From Streptomyces sp. OR43 (GTDB lineage: Bacteria > Actinomycetota > Actinomycetes > Streptomycetales > Streptomycetaceae): 46,702 nucleotides of DNA. The DNA lies in contig NZ_RDBK01000043.1 in assembly GCF_008042275.1 (NCBI RefSeq), forward strand, positions 1,990,927-2,037,628, given 5' to 3'. The notes below the pieces were generated by a model that had not been told where the DNA came from, did not search any database, and saw only the letters and a list, made by a program, of their open reading frames with translations. The position numbers were made by a program, and so were the translations under genes. Positions 8,737 through 16,928 of the stretch are shown piece by piece. Position 1 is the first letter of the stretch, and each line of letters starts with the position of its first letter.

Positions 8737-8811
8737 GGTGGCGGGGAGGATGACGACCGTCGCGACGACCGCGACCAGCGCGGCGAGCAGGCCCATGACG
8801 CGTTTGATCAT
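8737..8811 (-). pseudogene. Relic of a second chitinase gene: signal peptide only
   Basis: From ATG 8811 on the minus strand, about 25 codons encode MIKRVMGLLAALVAVVATVV and then ILPAT. This is a chitinase-like signal peptide that aligns with the intact chitinase leader (LLxALxAVVATxxxLPxT). Its ribosome site, ccgaaggagtgatcac, matches the intact gene's ccgaaggagtgagcag. After about codon 25 the frame runs on as non-chitinase sequence, through the chitinase terminator and antisense to the chitinase. It therefore looks like a convergent paralogue whose body was deleted. It could instead be a tiny secreted peptide gene. Confidence 0.6.
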
Positions 8812-8828
8812 GTGATCACTCCTTCGGC

Positions 8829-8857
8829 GCGGCGCACCGAGCTCATCGGTGCGCCGC
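8829..8857. promoter_or_regulatory. Perfect 12-bp stem hairpin in the leader of the chitinase relic
   Basis: GCGGCGCACCGA (8829-8840) pairs with TCGGTGCGCCGC (8846-8857) around a 5-nt loop. It lies between the relic promoter and its ribosome site. It may be an attenuator, or a terminator that arose after decay. Confidence 0.6.
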
Positions 8858-8878
8858 CATGGGGGGTGCCGACACTCA

Positions 8879-8902
8879 AGCGTCATGGTCTGGACCTGTC
8901 AA
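8879..8902 (-). promoter_or_regulatory. DasR-type promoter of the chitinase relic
   Basis: On the minus strand TTGACA (8902-8897) is followed immediately by GGTCCAGACC (8896-8887), exactly as in the right half of the chitinase promoter at 7562-7577. A TTGAGT follows at 17-bp spacing (8879-8874). Only one repeat copy is present. Confidence 0.75.
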
Positions 8903-8951
8903 GGGGGCTTGTCCGTGCGGGCGTCGGTCAGGGGTGGACGCGGACGTGCCC

Positions 8952-9539
8952 TCAATCGCCCGACGGGCCAGGGGAGTCGGCCGGGTCCGAGGCATCGGCC
9001 GGGTCCGAGGCATCGGCCGGGTCCGGAGCGCCGGCCAGGCCAGGGGCGTCGACCGGGCCCGCGGACCCCGTCAGGCCCGCGGACCCCGCCAAGTCCGGCG
9101 GTCCAAGGGTTTCCATCGCCCAGGTCAGCCGCTCCAGTACCCGTACCGTCTCCGTGAAGCCCTCATCCCCCAACTCCCGTGCCAGGCGCGCCGCGAACTC
9201 CGCATGACCCGGGTTGATCCGGGACATCGCGGCCCGGCCCTCCTCCGTGGGGCGGAGCAGTTTCGCGCGGCGGTGGGCCGGGTTGGGGAGGTACTCCGCG
9301 AGGCCCTTTCCCACCAGCAGATCGGCGATGCGCTGCACGGCCTGGCGGGTGATGCCCATCGAGCGGGCGATCCCGGAGACCGGCAGCGGCTCGGTGATCA
9401 CCGCGCCGAGCACCTGCCACCACGCGGCCGTCAGTCCGGCCGGAGCGGCCAGCCTCTCCGCCACGGAGAGGAACCGGCCGTTGAGGTGGAAGATCCCGAG
9501 GGCGGTCCGGCTCAGCCGGTCCTGGTCCGCGTGGCTCAT
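8952..9539 (-). CDS. MarR family transcriptional regulator
   Basis: 195 aa. The winged helix spans about residues 25-125, with recognition-helix region ISGIARSMGITRQAVQR read as VSGIARSMGITRQAVQRIAD and a wing NPAHRRAKLLRPTEEG. The last 45 residues are a low-complexity Asp/Ala/Pro tail (DPADASDPADASDPADSP) produced by an 18-bp tandem repeat, and probably not part of the fold. The start ATG 9539 overlaps the stop of the PfpI-like gene (ATGA), so the pair is co-translated. The natural operators are the twin palindromes at 10160-10192 ahead of the operon. Confidence 0.9.
   Translation of the reverse strand: MSHADQDRLSRTALGIFHLNGRFLSVAERLAAPAGLTAAWWQVLGAVITEPLPVSGIARSMGITRQAVQRIADLLVGKGLAEYLPNPAHRRAKLLRPTEEGRAAMSRINPGHAEFAARLARELGDEGFTETVRVLERLTWAMETLGPPDLAGSAGLTGSAGPVDAPGLAGAPDPADASDPADASDPADSPGPSGD
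8977..9030. repeat. 18-bp tandem repeat, 3 copies, inside the marR tail
   Basis: Units start at 8977, 8995 and 9013 (tcggccgggtccgaggca). The unit length is a multiple of three, so copy-number change keeps the frame and only lengthens the disordered tail. Confidence 0.9.
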
Positions 9540-10129
9540 CCCTGCAGCACCTCGTACGCGCTCGGGTCCGAATCGTGGAAGAGCCGGTACCAGGCGTCGA
9601 GCTTCTTCCCGTCGTACACCCCGAGCCGGGCGAAGACCTCGCGGGCGAACGCGACCGGTTCGGTGGGTCCGGCGGTGATCAGGTCGCCGTCGGTCACGGC
9701 GTCGGCTTCCGTGTAGTGCGCGCCGCCCGCGTATCCGGTGGCCGCCAGGTAGAACGGGACCGCGCTCGTGTGCGCCCGCTCGTCGAGCAGTCCCTCGCGG
9801 GCCAGTCCCGCCGTCGCCCCGCAGATCGCGGCGACCGGCACGCCCGCGTCCAGGAAGGCGCGTGCGGTGCGGGCGAAGGGGGCGAGCGCGTCGCCGGAGT
9901 CCCACAGCGTGGCGCCCGGCAGGATCAGCAGCGCACTGTCCCCGGGGCTCAGCTCCGCGAGCGGGAGATCGGGCCGGACGGTCAGTCCGCCCATGCTGGT
10001 GACGGGGGCGGTGGTGGGGCCGACCGTCCGGACGGTGAAGCCGTTCTGGGCGAGATGGGCGGTCGTGTGCCCGGTCTCCCAGTCGGCGTAGGTGTCGTAC
10101 ACGGCCAGGTGCGCGGTCCTGAGGGTCAT
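9536..10129 (-). CDS. DJ-1/PfpI family protein
   Basis: 197 aa of the class I glutamine-amidotransferase-like superfamily. The nucleophile-elbow Cys103 is in AAICGATAGLA, and an acidic residue (Glu18 in ADWETG) sits where the family keeps its conserved Glu. Members act as glyoxalases, deglycases, amidases or stress chaperones; I cannot choose among them. It is the first gene of an operon with the downstream marR gene (4-bp overlap). Operator palindromes precede it. This suggests induction by a small stress molecule sensed by the MarR protein. Confidence 0.88.
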   Translation of the reverse strand: MTLRTAHLAVYDTYADWETGHTTAHLAQNGFTVRTVGPTTAPVTSMGGLTVRPDLPLAELSPGDSALLILPGATLWDSGDALAPFARTARAFLDAGVPVAAICGATAGLAREGLLDERAHTSAVPFYLAATGYAGGAHYTEADAVTDGDLITAGPTEPVAFAREVFARLGVYDGKKLDAWYRLFHDSDPSAYEVLQG

Positions 10130-10159
10130 GACGGCCTCCTCGACAGGAAGAACGTATAT

Positions 10160-10192
10160 GACAACATGTTGTCGCTACGACAGCATGTTGTC
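10160..10192. promoter_or_regulatory. Twin palindromic operators for the MarR regulator
   Basis: GACAACATGTTGTC (10160-10173) is a perfect 14-bp palindrome and GACAGCATGTTGTC (10179-10192) matches it with one change. The centres are 19 bp apart, about two helical turns on the same face. They lie 30 bp before the pfpI start and 110 bp before the divergent aminotransferase gene, so they may control both. Confidence 0.82.
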
Positions 10193-10287
10193 AATATCTC
10201 GTGGGGTGTGCGGCGACCCGACACCCTGCCGAACCAGGCGGCCCACGGCATACAAGGTGGCCATACCGGACGCCGCCCGCCGCCGCC

Positions 10288-10293
10288 TACGCT
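10288..10293 (+). promoter_or_regulatory. -10 box of the leaderless aminotransferase transcript
   Basis: TACGCT ends 6 nt before ATG 10300, and no ribosome site is present. No good -35 is seen. Confidence 0.5.
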
Positions 10294-10299
10294 CGTCGC

Positions 10300-11661
10300 A
10301 TGACCCCTCATCCCCCTGTCGACTCCGCTGCCGGCGCGGCCGTCAAGGCCGCCGACCGCGCGCACGTGTTCCACTCCTGGTCCGCCCAGGGCCTGATCGA
10401 CCCGCTCGCCGTCGCCGGCGCCGAGGGCTCGTACTTCTGGGACTACGACGGCAACCGCTACCTGGACTTCACCAGCGGCCTCGTCTTCACCAACATCGGC
10501 TACCAGCACCCCACCGTCGTCGCCGCGATCCAGGAGCAGGCGGGGAAGCTGACGACCTTCGCGCCCGCCTTCGCGGTCGAGGCGCGCTCCGAGGCCGCCC
10601 GCCTCATCGCCGAGCGGACCCCCGGCGACCTGGACAAGATCTTCTTCACCAACGGCGGCGCCGAGGCCGTCGAGAACGCCGTCCGGATGGCCCGGCTGCA
10701 CACCGGCCGTACCAAGGTGCTCTCCGCCTACCGCTCGTACCACGGCGCCACGTCGACCGCGATCAACCTGACCGGTGACCCGCGCCGCTGGGCGTCCGAC
10801 AACGGCTCGGCGGGCGTCGTCCGGTTCTGGGCCCCGTTCCTCTACCGTTCGCCGTTCTACGCGCAGACCGAGGCGGAGGAGTGCGCCCGCGCGCTCCAGC
10901 ACCTGGAGGACACCCTCGCCTACGAGGGCCCGTCGACCATCGCCGCGATCATCCTGGAGACCATCCCGGGCACCGCCGGCATCATGACGCCGCCGCCCGG
11001 CTACCTCGCCGGCGTCCGCGAGATCTGCGACCGGTACGGCATCGTCTTCGTCCTCGACGAGGTCATGGCCGGCTTCGGCCGCACCGGCAAGTGGTTCGCC
11101 GCCGACCACTTCGACGTCACACCCGACCTGATGACCTTCGCCAAGGGCGTCAACTCCGGTTACGTCCCGCTCGGCGGCGTCGCCATCTCGGCCGAGATCG
11201 CCGCCACCTTCGAGACCCGCCCCTACCCGGGCGGCCTCACCTACTCCGGCCACCCGCTGGCCTGCGCCGCCGCCGTCGCCACCATCCAGGTGATGGAGGA
11301 CGAGAAGGTCATCGAGAACGCCGCCCACATCGGCGAGCACGTCCTCGGCCCCGGTCTGCGCGAACTCGCCGCGAACCACCCGTCGGTCGGCGAGGTCCGC
11401 GGCCTCGGCGCGTTCTGGGCGCTGGAGCTGGTCCGCAACAAGGAGACCCGCGAGCCGCTGGTCCCGTACAACGCGACGGGCGAGGCCAACGCGCCGATGG
11501 CCGCCTTCGGCGCCGCGGCCAAGAAGAACGGCCTGTGGCCCTTCATCAACATGAACCGCACGCACGCCGTTCCTGCCTGCAACGTCACCGAGGCCGAGGC
11601 CAAGGAGGGCCTGGCCGCTCTCGACGCCGCACTGTCCGTGGCCGACGAGCACACCGCGTAA
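10300..11661 (+). CDS. Class III (subgroup) PLP-dependent aminotransferase
   Basis: 453 aa, fold type I. The motif IVFVLDEVMAGFGRTGKWFA carries the PLP-ring Asp. The Schiff-base lysine is Lys282 in TFAKGVNSGYVPLGG. NGGAEAVENAVRMAR is the phosphate-binding region. The family includes omega-amino-acid:pyruvate, beta-alanine, taurine and putrescine transaminases; FWDYDGNRYLDF and the overall length fit the omega-amino-acid type, but the substrate is not decided by what I can see. A TACGCT box 6 nt upstream suggests a leaderless mRNA. A GntR regulator gene follows 66 bp downstream in the same direction. Confidence 0.9.
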   Translation: MTPHPPVDSAAGAAVKAADRAHVFHSWSAQGLIDPLAVAGAEGSYFWDYDGNRYLDFTSGLVFTNIGYQHPTVVAAIQEQAGKLTTFAPAFAVEARSEAARLIAERTPGDLDKIFFTNGGAEAVENAVRMARLHTGRTKVLSAYRSYHGATSTAINLTGDPRRWASDNGSAGVVRFWAPFLYRSPFYAQTEAEECARALQHLEDTLAYEGPSTIAAIILETIPGTAGIMTPPPGYLAGVREICDRYGIVFVLDEVMAGFGRTGKWFAADHFDVTPDLMTFAKGVNSGYVPLGGVAISAEIAATFETRPYPGGLTYSGHPLACAAAVATIQVMEDEKVIENAAHIGEHVLGPGLRELAANHPSVGEVRGLGAFWALELVRNKETREPLVPYNATGEANAPMAAFGAAAKKNGLWPFINMNRTHAVPACNVTEAEAKEGLAALDAALSVADEHTA

Positions 11662-11727
11662 CGCTGCCGCGCCCCTTCCCGCCGCCCTCGTCTAAGGTGA
11701 CCCGAGGCCGAAACGGGGAGGGGCGCC

Positions 11728-12492
11728 ATGCGCGCGAGCGGAGCTGTCACACGCAGTACGCTGCGGCAGCAGATCGCGGACGCGTTGCGTGACGAGGTGC
11801 TCGCCGGGCGTTTGCAGCCGGGACGGGAGTTCACCGTCAAGCAGATCGCCGAGCAGTACGGGGTCTCCGCGACGCCCGTCCGCGAGGCGCTCTTCGACCT
11901 CTCCGCGCAGGGCCTGCTCGAATCCGACCAGCACCGCGGCTTCCGCGTCCACGAGTTCACCGTCGCGGACTACCGCGCGATGGTGGAGGCCCGCACCCTG
12001 GTCATGGACGGGGTCATCCGGGACATCTTCGCGGGGCCGCTCCCCGGACCCGCGCGCCAGGCCGTCCACCGGGACGCGCTCGTCTCCGTACGACGCCGGG
12101 CCGAGGAGGCCTCCCGTGCGGCGCGCGGCGGCGACCTGGACATCCTGATCGGCTACGACCTGCGCTTCTGGCGCGAACTGGGCGCCCTCGTCGGCAACAC
12201 CTACATCACCGACTTCCTCCACCGGCTGCGCGTCCAGGCGTGGGTGTTCGCCGTGCCGTATCTGCGCGGCGACGGCAATGCGCGGAACTGGCTGTGGAAC
12301 GGCCACCCCGAACTCGTCGCCGCCATCTCGCACCGCGACCGTGACGCCCTGCGCAGGGCCGTCGAGGACTACAACAACCACGCCCTGAGCTGGGCGGACC
12401 GGCTGGCGGCCGGAGATCCGGCCCGTCCGGGGGACGCGCTGCGGCCGGGCGGGCCGGACGGGCCGGCGGACCGGTCCCGCCCCACGCACTGA
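11728..12492 (+). CDS. GntR family (FadR-type) transcriptional regulator
   Basis: 254 aa. The N-terminal winged helix (about 10-75) has the typical LRQQIADALRDEVLAGRLQPG opening (split here only by the first residues), then FTVKQIAEQYGVSATPVREA. An all-helical FCD-like ligand domain (about 95-230) follows, ending in a Pro/Gly-rich tail. ggggagggg lies 4 nt before the ATG. It follows the aminotransferase gene and may control it. The ligand is likely a small carboxylate by family habit. Confidence 0.9.
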   Translation: MRASGAVTRSTLRQQIADALRDEVLAGRLQPGREFTVKQIAEQYGVSATPVREALFDLSAQGLLESDQHRGFRVHEFTVADYRAMVEARTLVMDGVIRDIFAGPLPGPARQAVHRDALVSVRRRAEEASRAARGGDLDILIGYDLRFWRELGALVGNTYITDFLHRLRVQAWVFAVPYLRGDGNARNWLWNGHPELVAAISHRDRDALRRAVEDYNNHALSWADRLAAGDPARPGDALRPGGPDGPADRSRPTH

Positions 12493-12657
12493 ACCGTTCC
12501 GACCGGCGGGGCGAGCAGGGCGCGCCCTCCTGCGGACATGCCGGGCGGAGCAGGCACGAGCCGGTCCCGATGGGCCACTGTCCGCGACGCCCCGACCGCA
12601 TTACGCTGTCCCGACCATCGCACCACCGCACGCATCCCCGCATGAGAGCGAGACTTC

Positions 12658-13203
12658 GTGGCCTGTGACCTGTGGCTGGTCCCCCTCGTCGATGTGCTGT
12701 GCCACAGCCCCGACAACCCGTTCGCCGAAGAGATAGCCGTCTACGACAAAGCGCTCGGCGAGGCAGGGCTGCCGCCCGTGCCCGTCTACGCGTACATGCC
12801 CGGGCTGACCGGTGACGTGGCCCCGGTCGCGGGCTTCGACTACGACGCGCTGCACTTCCTGCGCCGCGCCTATCTGCTTCACCTCAGCGGCCTCGCCGTC
12901 ACACCCGTCGACGAACTGGGCGGGGACTACGAGCAGTTGCTGGAGATGTTCGAGCCGACCGCCCAGCAGTCGCACCTGGTGTGGCACTACGACCACGCGG
13001 GTGCGTACGTCCCCGTGGACTTCGCCATGCCGCTGTCCACCGACGCCCTGCTGGAGGGTGGCGGTCCGCTCGGCTCGGCGCACGGCCTGCTGCGCGAGCT
13101 GCAGTTCGTCGGCCCGTCCATCGGCATCGCCGGCTCCTCCAGCGAGGTGGGCGCGGCGGTCACCCGCAGCCTCGCCCAGGGCTCGATGATCATCTTCAGC
13201 TGA
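12658..13203 (+). CDS. Conserved hypothetical protein, 181 aa
   Basis: I do not recognise this family. It is acidic and soluble, with no signal peptide or membrane helix. Visible features are a Cys pair near the N-terminus (Cys3 and Cys15, in VDVLCHSPDNPF), an aromatic stretch HLVWHYDHAGAYVPVDF around residues 106-122, and a glycine-rich end (VGPSIGIAGSSSEVG). The start is GTG 12658 with gagagcga upstream. A TACGCT at 12603 could be its -10. It is convergent with the SLATT-type gene across a shared terminator. Codon use looks native. Confidence 0.8.
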   Translation: MACDLWLVPLVDVLCHSPDNPFAEEIAVYDKALGEAGLPPVPVYAYMPGLTGDVAPVAGFDYDALHFLRRAYLLHLSGLAVTPVDELGGDYEQLLEMFEPTAQQSHLVWHYDHAGAYVPVDFAMPLSTDALLEGGGPLGSAHGLLRELQFVGPSIGIAGSSSEVGAAVTRSLAQGSMIIFS

Positions 13204-13230
13204 AGGGCTGTCGGGTGCGGCCTCCGCCGC

Positions 13231-13268
13231 TCCCCGCGGTGCTCACCGGTGACCGGTCACCGCGGGGA
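13231..13268. terminator. Bidirectional terminator between convergent genes
   Basis: TCCCCGCGGTG (13231-13241) pairs perfectly with CACCGCGGGGA (13258-13268), and the 16-nt centre contains further pairing (accggt). The right arm overlaps the stop codon of the minus-strand gene. Confidence 0.8.
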
Positions 13269-14051
13269 CTCCGGCGGCCGCTGCCGCGGCATGTTCGGCC
13301 GGCCCATCGACTGCAACGGGAACCTTCCCGGCTGGACCCCGGAGTCCGCGCGCCCGCCGCCCGAGCCGCCCGAGACCAGCGCCTGCATGCCCATCGGGGC
13401 GGGACCGGCGCGGAACTCCACCATCCAGTCCGCGGTCTCCGACCGTACGAGTTCCGTGATGTCCTCCGAGAAGCGCCGCAGGACTCCCAGGCACCGTTCG
13501 GCCGCCTCGCTCGCCGTTCCCTCGGCCGGGCCGAGCACCTCGCGCACGCACTCCGACGCCCAGTCGAACTGGAGCACCTGGAGCCGGCGCTGGACCGCCT
13601 GGGCCGTGGCGAGATTCCTTATCCAGCCCGAGGTCAGGCCGAAGTACCGGTCGCACGCCATGCACGCGGCGCCCAGCAGCAGCGACAGATAGCCCCAGCC
13701 CGCCGCGCCGTGCAGCGCGCCCGTCAGGTCCAGCAGCGGCAGCGCGGCTCCCGCGACCACCCCGGCCGCCGTGCCCAGCCGCAGCGCCCTGGCGCCGCGC
13801 CGCTTCCACACCCGGTCGCCCAGATACCAGTCGGCGGTGCGCAGCGCGTCGGCCTCGACCCATCGGTACAGCTCGTCGAGCCGCTGGGCGGGTTCGCCCC
13901 AGTCGCCGAGCGGGAACGGCGTCCCGGTCAGGTCCCTGCCCCGCGCCTCACGGCTCCGAGCGCCGGAGCCCGCACCGGAAGGAGTGGCCGGACCGGGCAC
14001 ACCGGATTCGTTGCGGGGCGGCCCTTCGGGCTGCATCTCCGGCTGACTCAC
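13257..14051 (-). CDS. SLATT-type two-helix membrane protein
   Basis: 264 aa. A disordered Pro/Gly/Glu-rich N-terminus (1-45) precedes a cytoplasmic helix (WGEPAQRLDELYRWVEADAL), two adjacent membrane spans (about 100-145: GTAAGVVAGAALPLLDLTG, then WGYLSLLLGAACMACDRYF), a long helical C-terminal region and a Met/Pro-rich tail. This layout matches SLATT-domain proteins, which in other settings are predicted membrane effectors of nucleotide-sensing (SMODS/CD-NTase, SLOG) systems. No such sensor gene is near, and the locus looks like core chromosome next to ybaB-recR. GTG 14051 was chosen because gaggag lies 7 nt upstream; an ATG 12 nt earlier lacks one. Confidence 0.65.
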   Translation of the reverse strand: MSQPEMQPEGPPRNESGVPGPATPSGAGSGARSREARGRDLTGTPFPLGDWGEPAQRLDELYRWVEADALRTADWYLGDRVWKRRGARALRLGTAAGVVAGAALPLLDLTGALHGAAGWGYLSLLLGAACMACDRYFGLTSGWIRNLATAQAVQRRLQVLQFDWASECVREVLGPAEGTASEAAERCLGVLRRFSEDITELVRSETADWMVEFRAGPAPMGMQALVSGGSGGGRADSGVQPGRFPLQSMGRPNMPRQRPPESPR

Positions 14052-14429
14052 CGGGGTACTCCTCTGCATGCTGCATAGCGACGCGTGTTCTCGACCGCGT
14101 ACTCGACGATGGGCGGATCTCTGCTCTCTGTGCACTCGCTGCTCACTGGCCCCGGTGCGACCCGCAGTCCCCCGTACGTAACCTTGCGTGACGGGAGATG
14201 AGCGTGCGCGTACCGGGACGCACCCCTTCCTACCGCCGAATGGTGGGCCGTGGGGTCGAAATCGCGGTATTCCCGGGTGCACAGGGCCTCTGGTCAGGTA
14301 TAGGAGCCCCGCCACGGTCTGCGGGAACTCACTCGAAAGAGTTGCTCGCCAGTGGGTGGGGCGCGCCGCGCGGGGAGCACGTAGGCTCGGCTTACCGAAA
14401 CATTTGTCGTCGAAATGCCTGGAGTGACC
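14052..14429. other. Intergenic region before ybaB-recR
   Basis: About 380 bp between divergent genes. I see no convincing small gene, and no SRP RNA (the conserved ggaaggaagcagcc core is absent). It should hold the promoters of the SLATT-type gene and of ybaB, but no clean -35/-10 pair stands out. Confidence 0.5.
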
Positions 14430-14765
14430 GTGATTCCCGGTGGTGGTCAGCCCAACATGCAGCAGTTGCTGCAGCAGGCTCAGAAGATGCAGCAGGACCT
14501 CGCCCAGGCCCAGGAGGAGCTGGCCAGGACCGAGGTCGACGGCCAGGCGGGCGGTGGCCTGGTCAAGGCGACGGTCAACGGCTCCGGCGAACTGCGCGGC
14601 CTGGTGATCGACCCGAAGGCGGTGGACCCGGAGGACACCGAGACGCTCGCGGACCTCGTCGTGGCGGCGGTCCAGGCGGCGAACGAGAACGCCCAGCAGC
14701 TCCAGCAGCAGAAGCTGGGCCCGCTCACCCAGGGCCTGGGCGGCATGCCCGGCCTCCCCTTCTGA
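14430..14765 (+). CDS. YbaB/EbfC nucleoid-associated protein
   Basis: 111 aa. It has an Asn/Gln-rich N-terminal helix ([20 protein letters not shown]), then the conserved beta region [20 protein letters not shown], and a second helix. The family forms domain-swapped dimers that bind DNA without strict sequence preference. GTG 14430 is chosen because ggag lies 5 nt upstream; ATG 14415 would add five residues. Its place directly before recR is conserved in most bacteria and suggests a role linked to recombinational repair. Confidence 0.93.
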   Translation: MIPGGGQPNMQQLLQQAQKMQQDLAQAQEELARTEVDGQAGGGLVKATVNGSGELRGLVIDPKAVDPEDTETLADLVVAAVQAANENAQQLQQQKLGPLTQGLGGMPGLPF

Positions 14766-14907
14766 CCCGGACGCACCGCGCCGCCGCCGCACCCGGCCGC
14801 GGACGCACCGCACCCGTACCGCACGCGACCGCGGACATACCCAAGACCGTGCGTACCCCCTACGGTACGTACCACGAAGCAGCCGACCCGGCCCGAAAGG
14901 CGTTCCG

Positions 14908-15507
14908 TTGTACGAAGGCGTGGTTCAGGACCTCATCGACGAGTTGGGCAGGCTGCCCGGCGTCGGTCCCAAGAGCGCGCAGCGGATCGCCTTCCACATC
15001 CTCCAGGCCGAGCCCACGGATGTGCGCCGTCTCGCCCACGCCCTCCTGGAGGTCAAGGACAAGGTCCGCTTCTGCGCCGTCTGCGGCAACGTGGCCCAGC
15101 AGGAGGAGTGCGGCATCTGCCGTGACGCGCGCCGCGACCGGACGGTCATCTGCGTGGTCGAGGAGCCGAAGGACGTCGTGGCGATCGAGCGGACCCGTGA
15201 GTTCCGGGGTCGCTACCACGTGCTGGGCGGGGCGATCAGCCCCATCGAGGGCGTGGGCCCGGACGATCTGCGCATCCGCGAGCTGCTGGCCCGGCTCGCC
15301 GACGGCTCGATCACCGAACTGATCCTGGCGACCGACCCCAACCTGGAGGGCGAGGCCACCGCGACGTACCTGGCGCGGATGGTCAAGCCGATGGGTCTGC
15401 GCGTCACCCGGCTGGCCAGCGGCCTGCCGGTGGGCGGCGACCTGGAGTACGCGGACGAGGTCACTCTCGGCCGCGCCTTCGAGGGGAGGCGCCTGCTCGA
15501 TGTCTGA
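14908..15507 (+). CDS. recR: Recombination protein RecR
   Basis: 199 aa, standard length. RecR forms a ring clamp that works with RecO (and RecF) to load RecA on gapped DNA. A helix-hairpin-helix ([17 protein letters not shown], 17-33) is followed by a Cys4 zinc finger (Cys56, Cys59, Cys68, Cys71), a Toprim domain (about 79-175; VVEEPKD and the [10 protein letters not shown] acidic motif) and the C-terminal Walker-like end. It starts at TTG 14908 with gaaagg upstream. Confidence 0.97.
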   Translation: MYEGVVQDLIDELGRLPGVGPKSAQRIAFHILQAEPTDVRRLAHALLEVKDKVRFCAVCGNVAQQEECGICRDARRDRTVICVVEEPKDVVAIERTREFRGRYHVLGGAISPIEGVGPDDLRIRELLARLADGSITELILATDPNLEGEATATYLARMVKPMGLRVTRLASGLPVGGDLEYADEVTLGRAFEGRRLLDV

Positions 15508-15608
15508 CCGCCTTCCGGCCGTCGGCCTGCGGCCTCACGACGGCTTTACGTTCAGCGCCGTTATCTTCTTCCCACCGTCTGCGACCGTGCCCACGGGAGG
15601 TCTCCTCG

Positions 15609-16268
15609 ATGTCTGACGCCACGCTGAACACTGTCACTCAGGACCCGGACGACTTCGCCGTCCAGATCGCCGACCAGATCAAGACGTTCATCGTCGCGGT
15701 CACCGAGGTGTCCCACGTCGAGGAGCCGGAGGAAGCCGTTCCGGTCCTGCTCCTCCAGGTCTCCCAGCTTCTGCTGGCCGGCGGCCGGCTGGGCGCGTAC
15801 GAGGACATCCTTCCCGACGAGCGCTACGAGCCGGACCTGGGCGCCGAGCCGGACGCGGACGGGCTGCGCGAGCGCTTCGCGACCCTGCTGGAGCCGATCG
15901 ACGTCTACTCCGAGGTGTTCGACCCGTACGAGCCCCGCAAGGCCCCGGTCCCGGCGCGTATCTCCGACGACCTGGCCGACCTGGTCACGGACCTGCGCCA
16001 CGGCCTGGCCCACTACGACGAGGACCGCACCACCGAGGCCCTGTGGTGGTGGCAGTTCTCGTACTTCTCCAACTGGGGCTCCACCGCCTCCGCGGCCCTG
16101 CGTGCGCTCCAGTCCCTGATCGCGCACATCCGGCTGAACCAGCCGCTCCAGGAGCTCGACGGCCTGGACACCGACCAGGACGCCGGCGACGACGACCTGG
16201 CCGAGGAGGCCGGCCGGGTCATGGCCGAGGAGATCGCGGGACCGCTGGGGCTGCGTCCGGTGAAGTAG
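15609..16268 (+). CDS. DUF5063 domain protein
   Basis: 219 aa, acidic (many Asp/Glu), helical and soluble. Function is unknown, but it is regularly found after recR in streptomycetes. The segment WWWQFSYFSNWGSTASAALRA near residue 140 is the most distinctive part. gggagg lies upstream of ATG 15609. The 13-bp sequence ctcgatgtctgac occurs both at the end of recR and at this start, a small local duplication. A tail rich in Asp and Glu ends the protein. Confidence 0.85.
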   Translation: MSDATLNTVTQDPDDFAVQIADQIKTFIVAVTEVSHVEEPEEAVPVLLLQVSQLLLAGGRLGAYEDILPDERYEPDLGAEPDADGLRERFATLLEPIDVYSEVFDPYEPRKAPVPARISDDLADLVTDLRHGLAHYDEDRTTEALWWWQFSYFSNWGSTASAALRALQSLIAHIRLNQPLQELDGLDTDQDAGDDDLAEEAGRVMAEEIAGPLGLRPVK

Positions 16269-16313
16269 TTCCGGGGCGCCCGCTTTTCAAGATCACTACG
16301 GGCCGGCCGGGAA

Positions 16314-16319
16314 TATGAT
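16314..16319 (+). promoter_or_regulatory. -10 box of the leaderless acetyltransferase transcript
   Basis: TATGAT lies exactly 6 nt before ATG 16326 and there is no ribosome site. No clear -35 is seen at 17-18 bp. Confidence 0.65.
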
Positions 16320-16325
16320 CACCGG

Positions 16326-16877
16326 ATGATCGAAGGCACATCGGTAAGGCTGCGCGCGTTGCGCGCGGAGGATGCGGCGCACCACCTCCGGTGGCGCAAC
16401 GACCCGGAGGTCGTGCACTGGGCTACGGCCGGTGACCCCCGCTTCGGGCCGGTGACGGAGGAGGCGCTCGCGCTCGCCTTCGAGACGATGCTGCGGCTGC
16501 CCCCGAGGGAGTCGGCCGTTTTCACGGTCGAGGACCTGACCGACGGCGCGGTGATCGGCATGGCGGACTACCGGGACCTGGACCCGTTCGCCGGAGTGGT
16601 GACGGTGGGCGTCACCGTGGGCAGCCGGGACCACTGGGGCCGCGGGTACGGCTCCGAGGCGCTGAGGCTGCTGGTGGGGCATCTGTTCGGCTCCTTCGGG
16701 CTGCACCGGATCGAGCTCGACACCTGGAGCGGCAACGAGCGGGCCGTCCGCGCCTTCACCCGGGCGGGCTTCCGCGAGGAGGGCCGACGCCGGGAGACCG
16801 TACGGGTGGCGGGCAGGCGGTACGACACGGTGCTGTTCGCGATGCTGCGCGGGGAATGGCCGGACGCGGCGGTCTGA
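16326..16877 (+). CDS. GNAT family N-acetyltransferase (RimJ/RimL-like)
   Basis: 183 aa. The acetyl-CoA pyrophosphate loop is RDHWGRGYGSEALRLLV (about 101-117), followed by the typical HRIELDTWSGNERAVRAFTRAGF segment, which here ends in the usual alpha4-beta6 region. The N-terminus VRLRALRAEDAAHHLRWRND is characteristic of the RimJ/RimL group, which modify protein N-termini or small amines. The substrate is unknown. Probably leaderless. Confidence 0.92.
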   Translation: MIEGTSVRLRALRAEDAAHHLRWRNDPEVVHWATAGDPRFGPVTEEALALAFETMLRLPPRESAVFTVEDLTDGAVIGMADYRDLDPFAGVVTVGVTVGSRDHWGRGYGSEALRLLVGHLFGSFGLHRIELDTWSGNERAVRAFTRAGFREEGRRRETVRVAGRRYDTVLFAMLRGEWPDAAV

Positions 16878-16928
16878 GGACGCCTCCGGCCGGGTTCCCG
16901 CGGTCTCCTCCGCCGGGGCTCGCGGGCG

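Noticed and set aside
14052..14429. Possible SRP RNA gene before ybaB, as in some bacteria
   Set aside because: The conserved ggaaggaagcagcc core and paired helix are not present.
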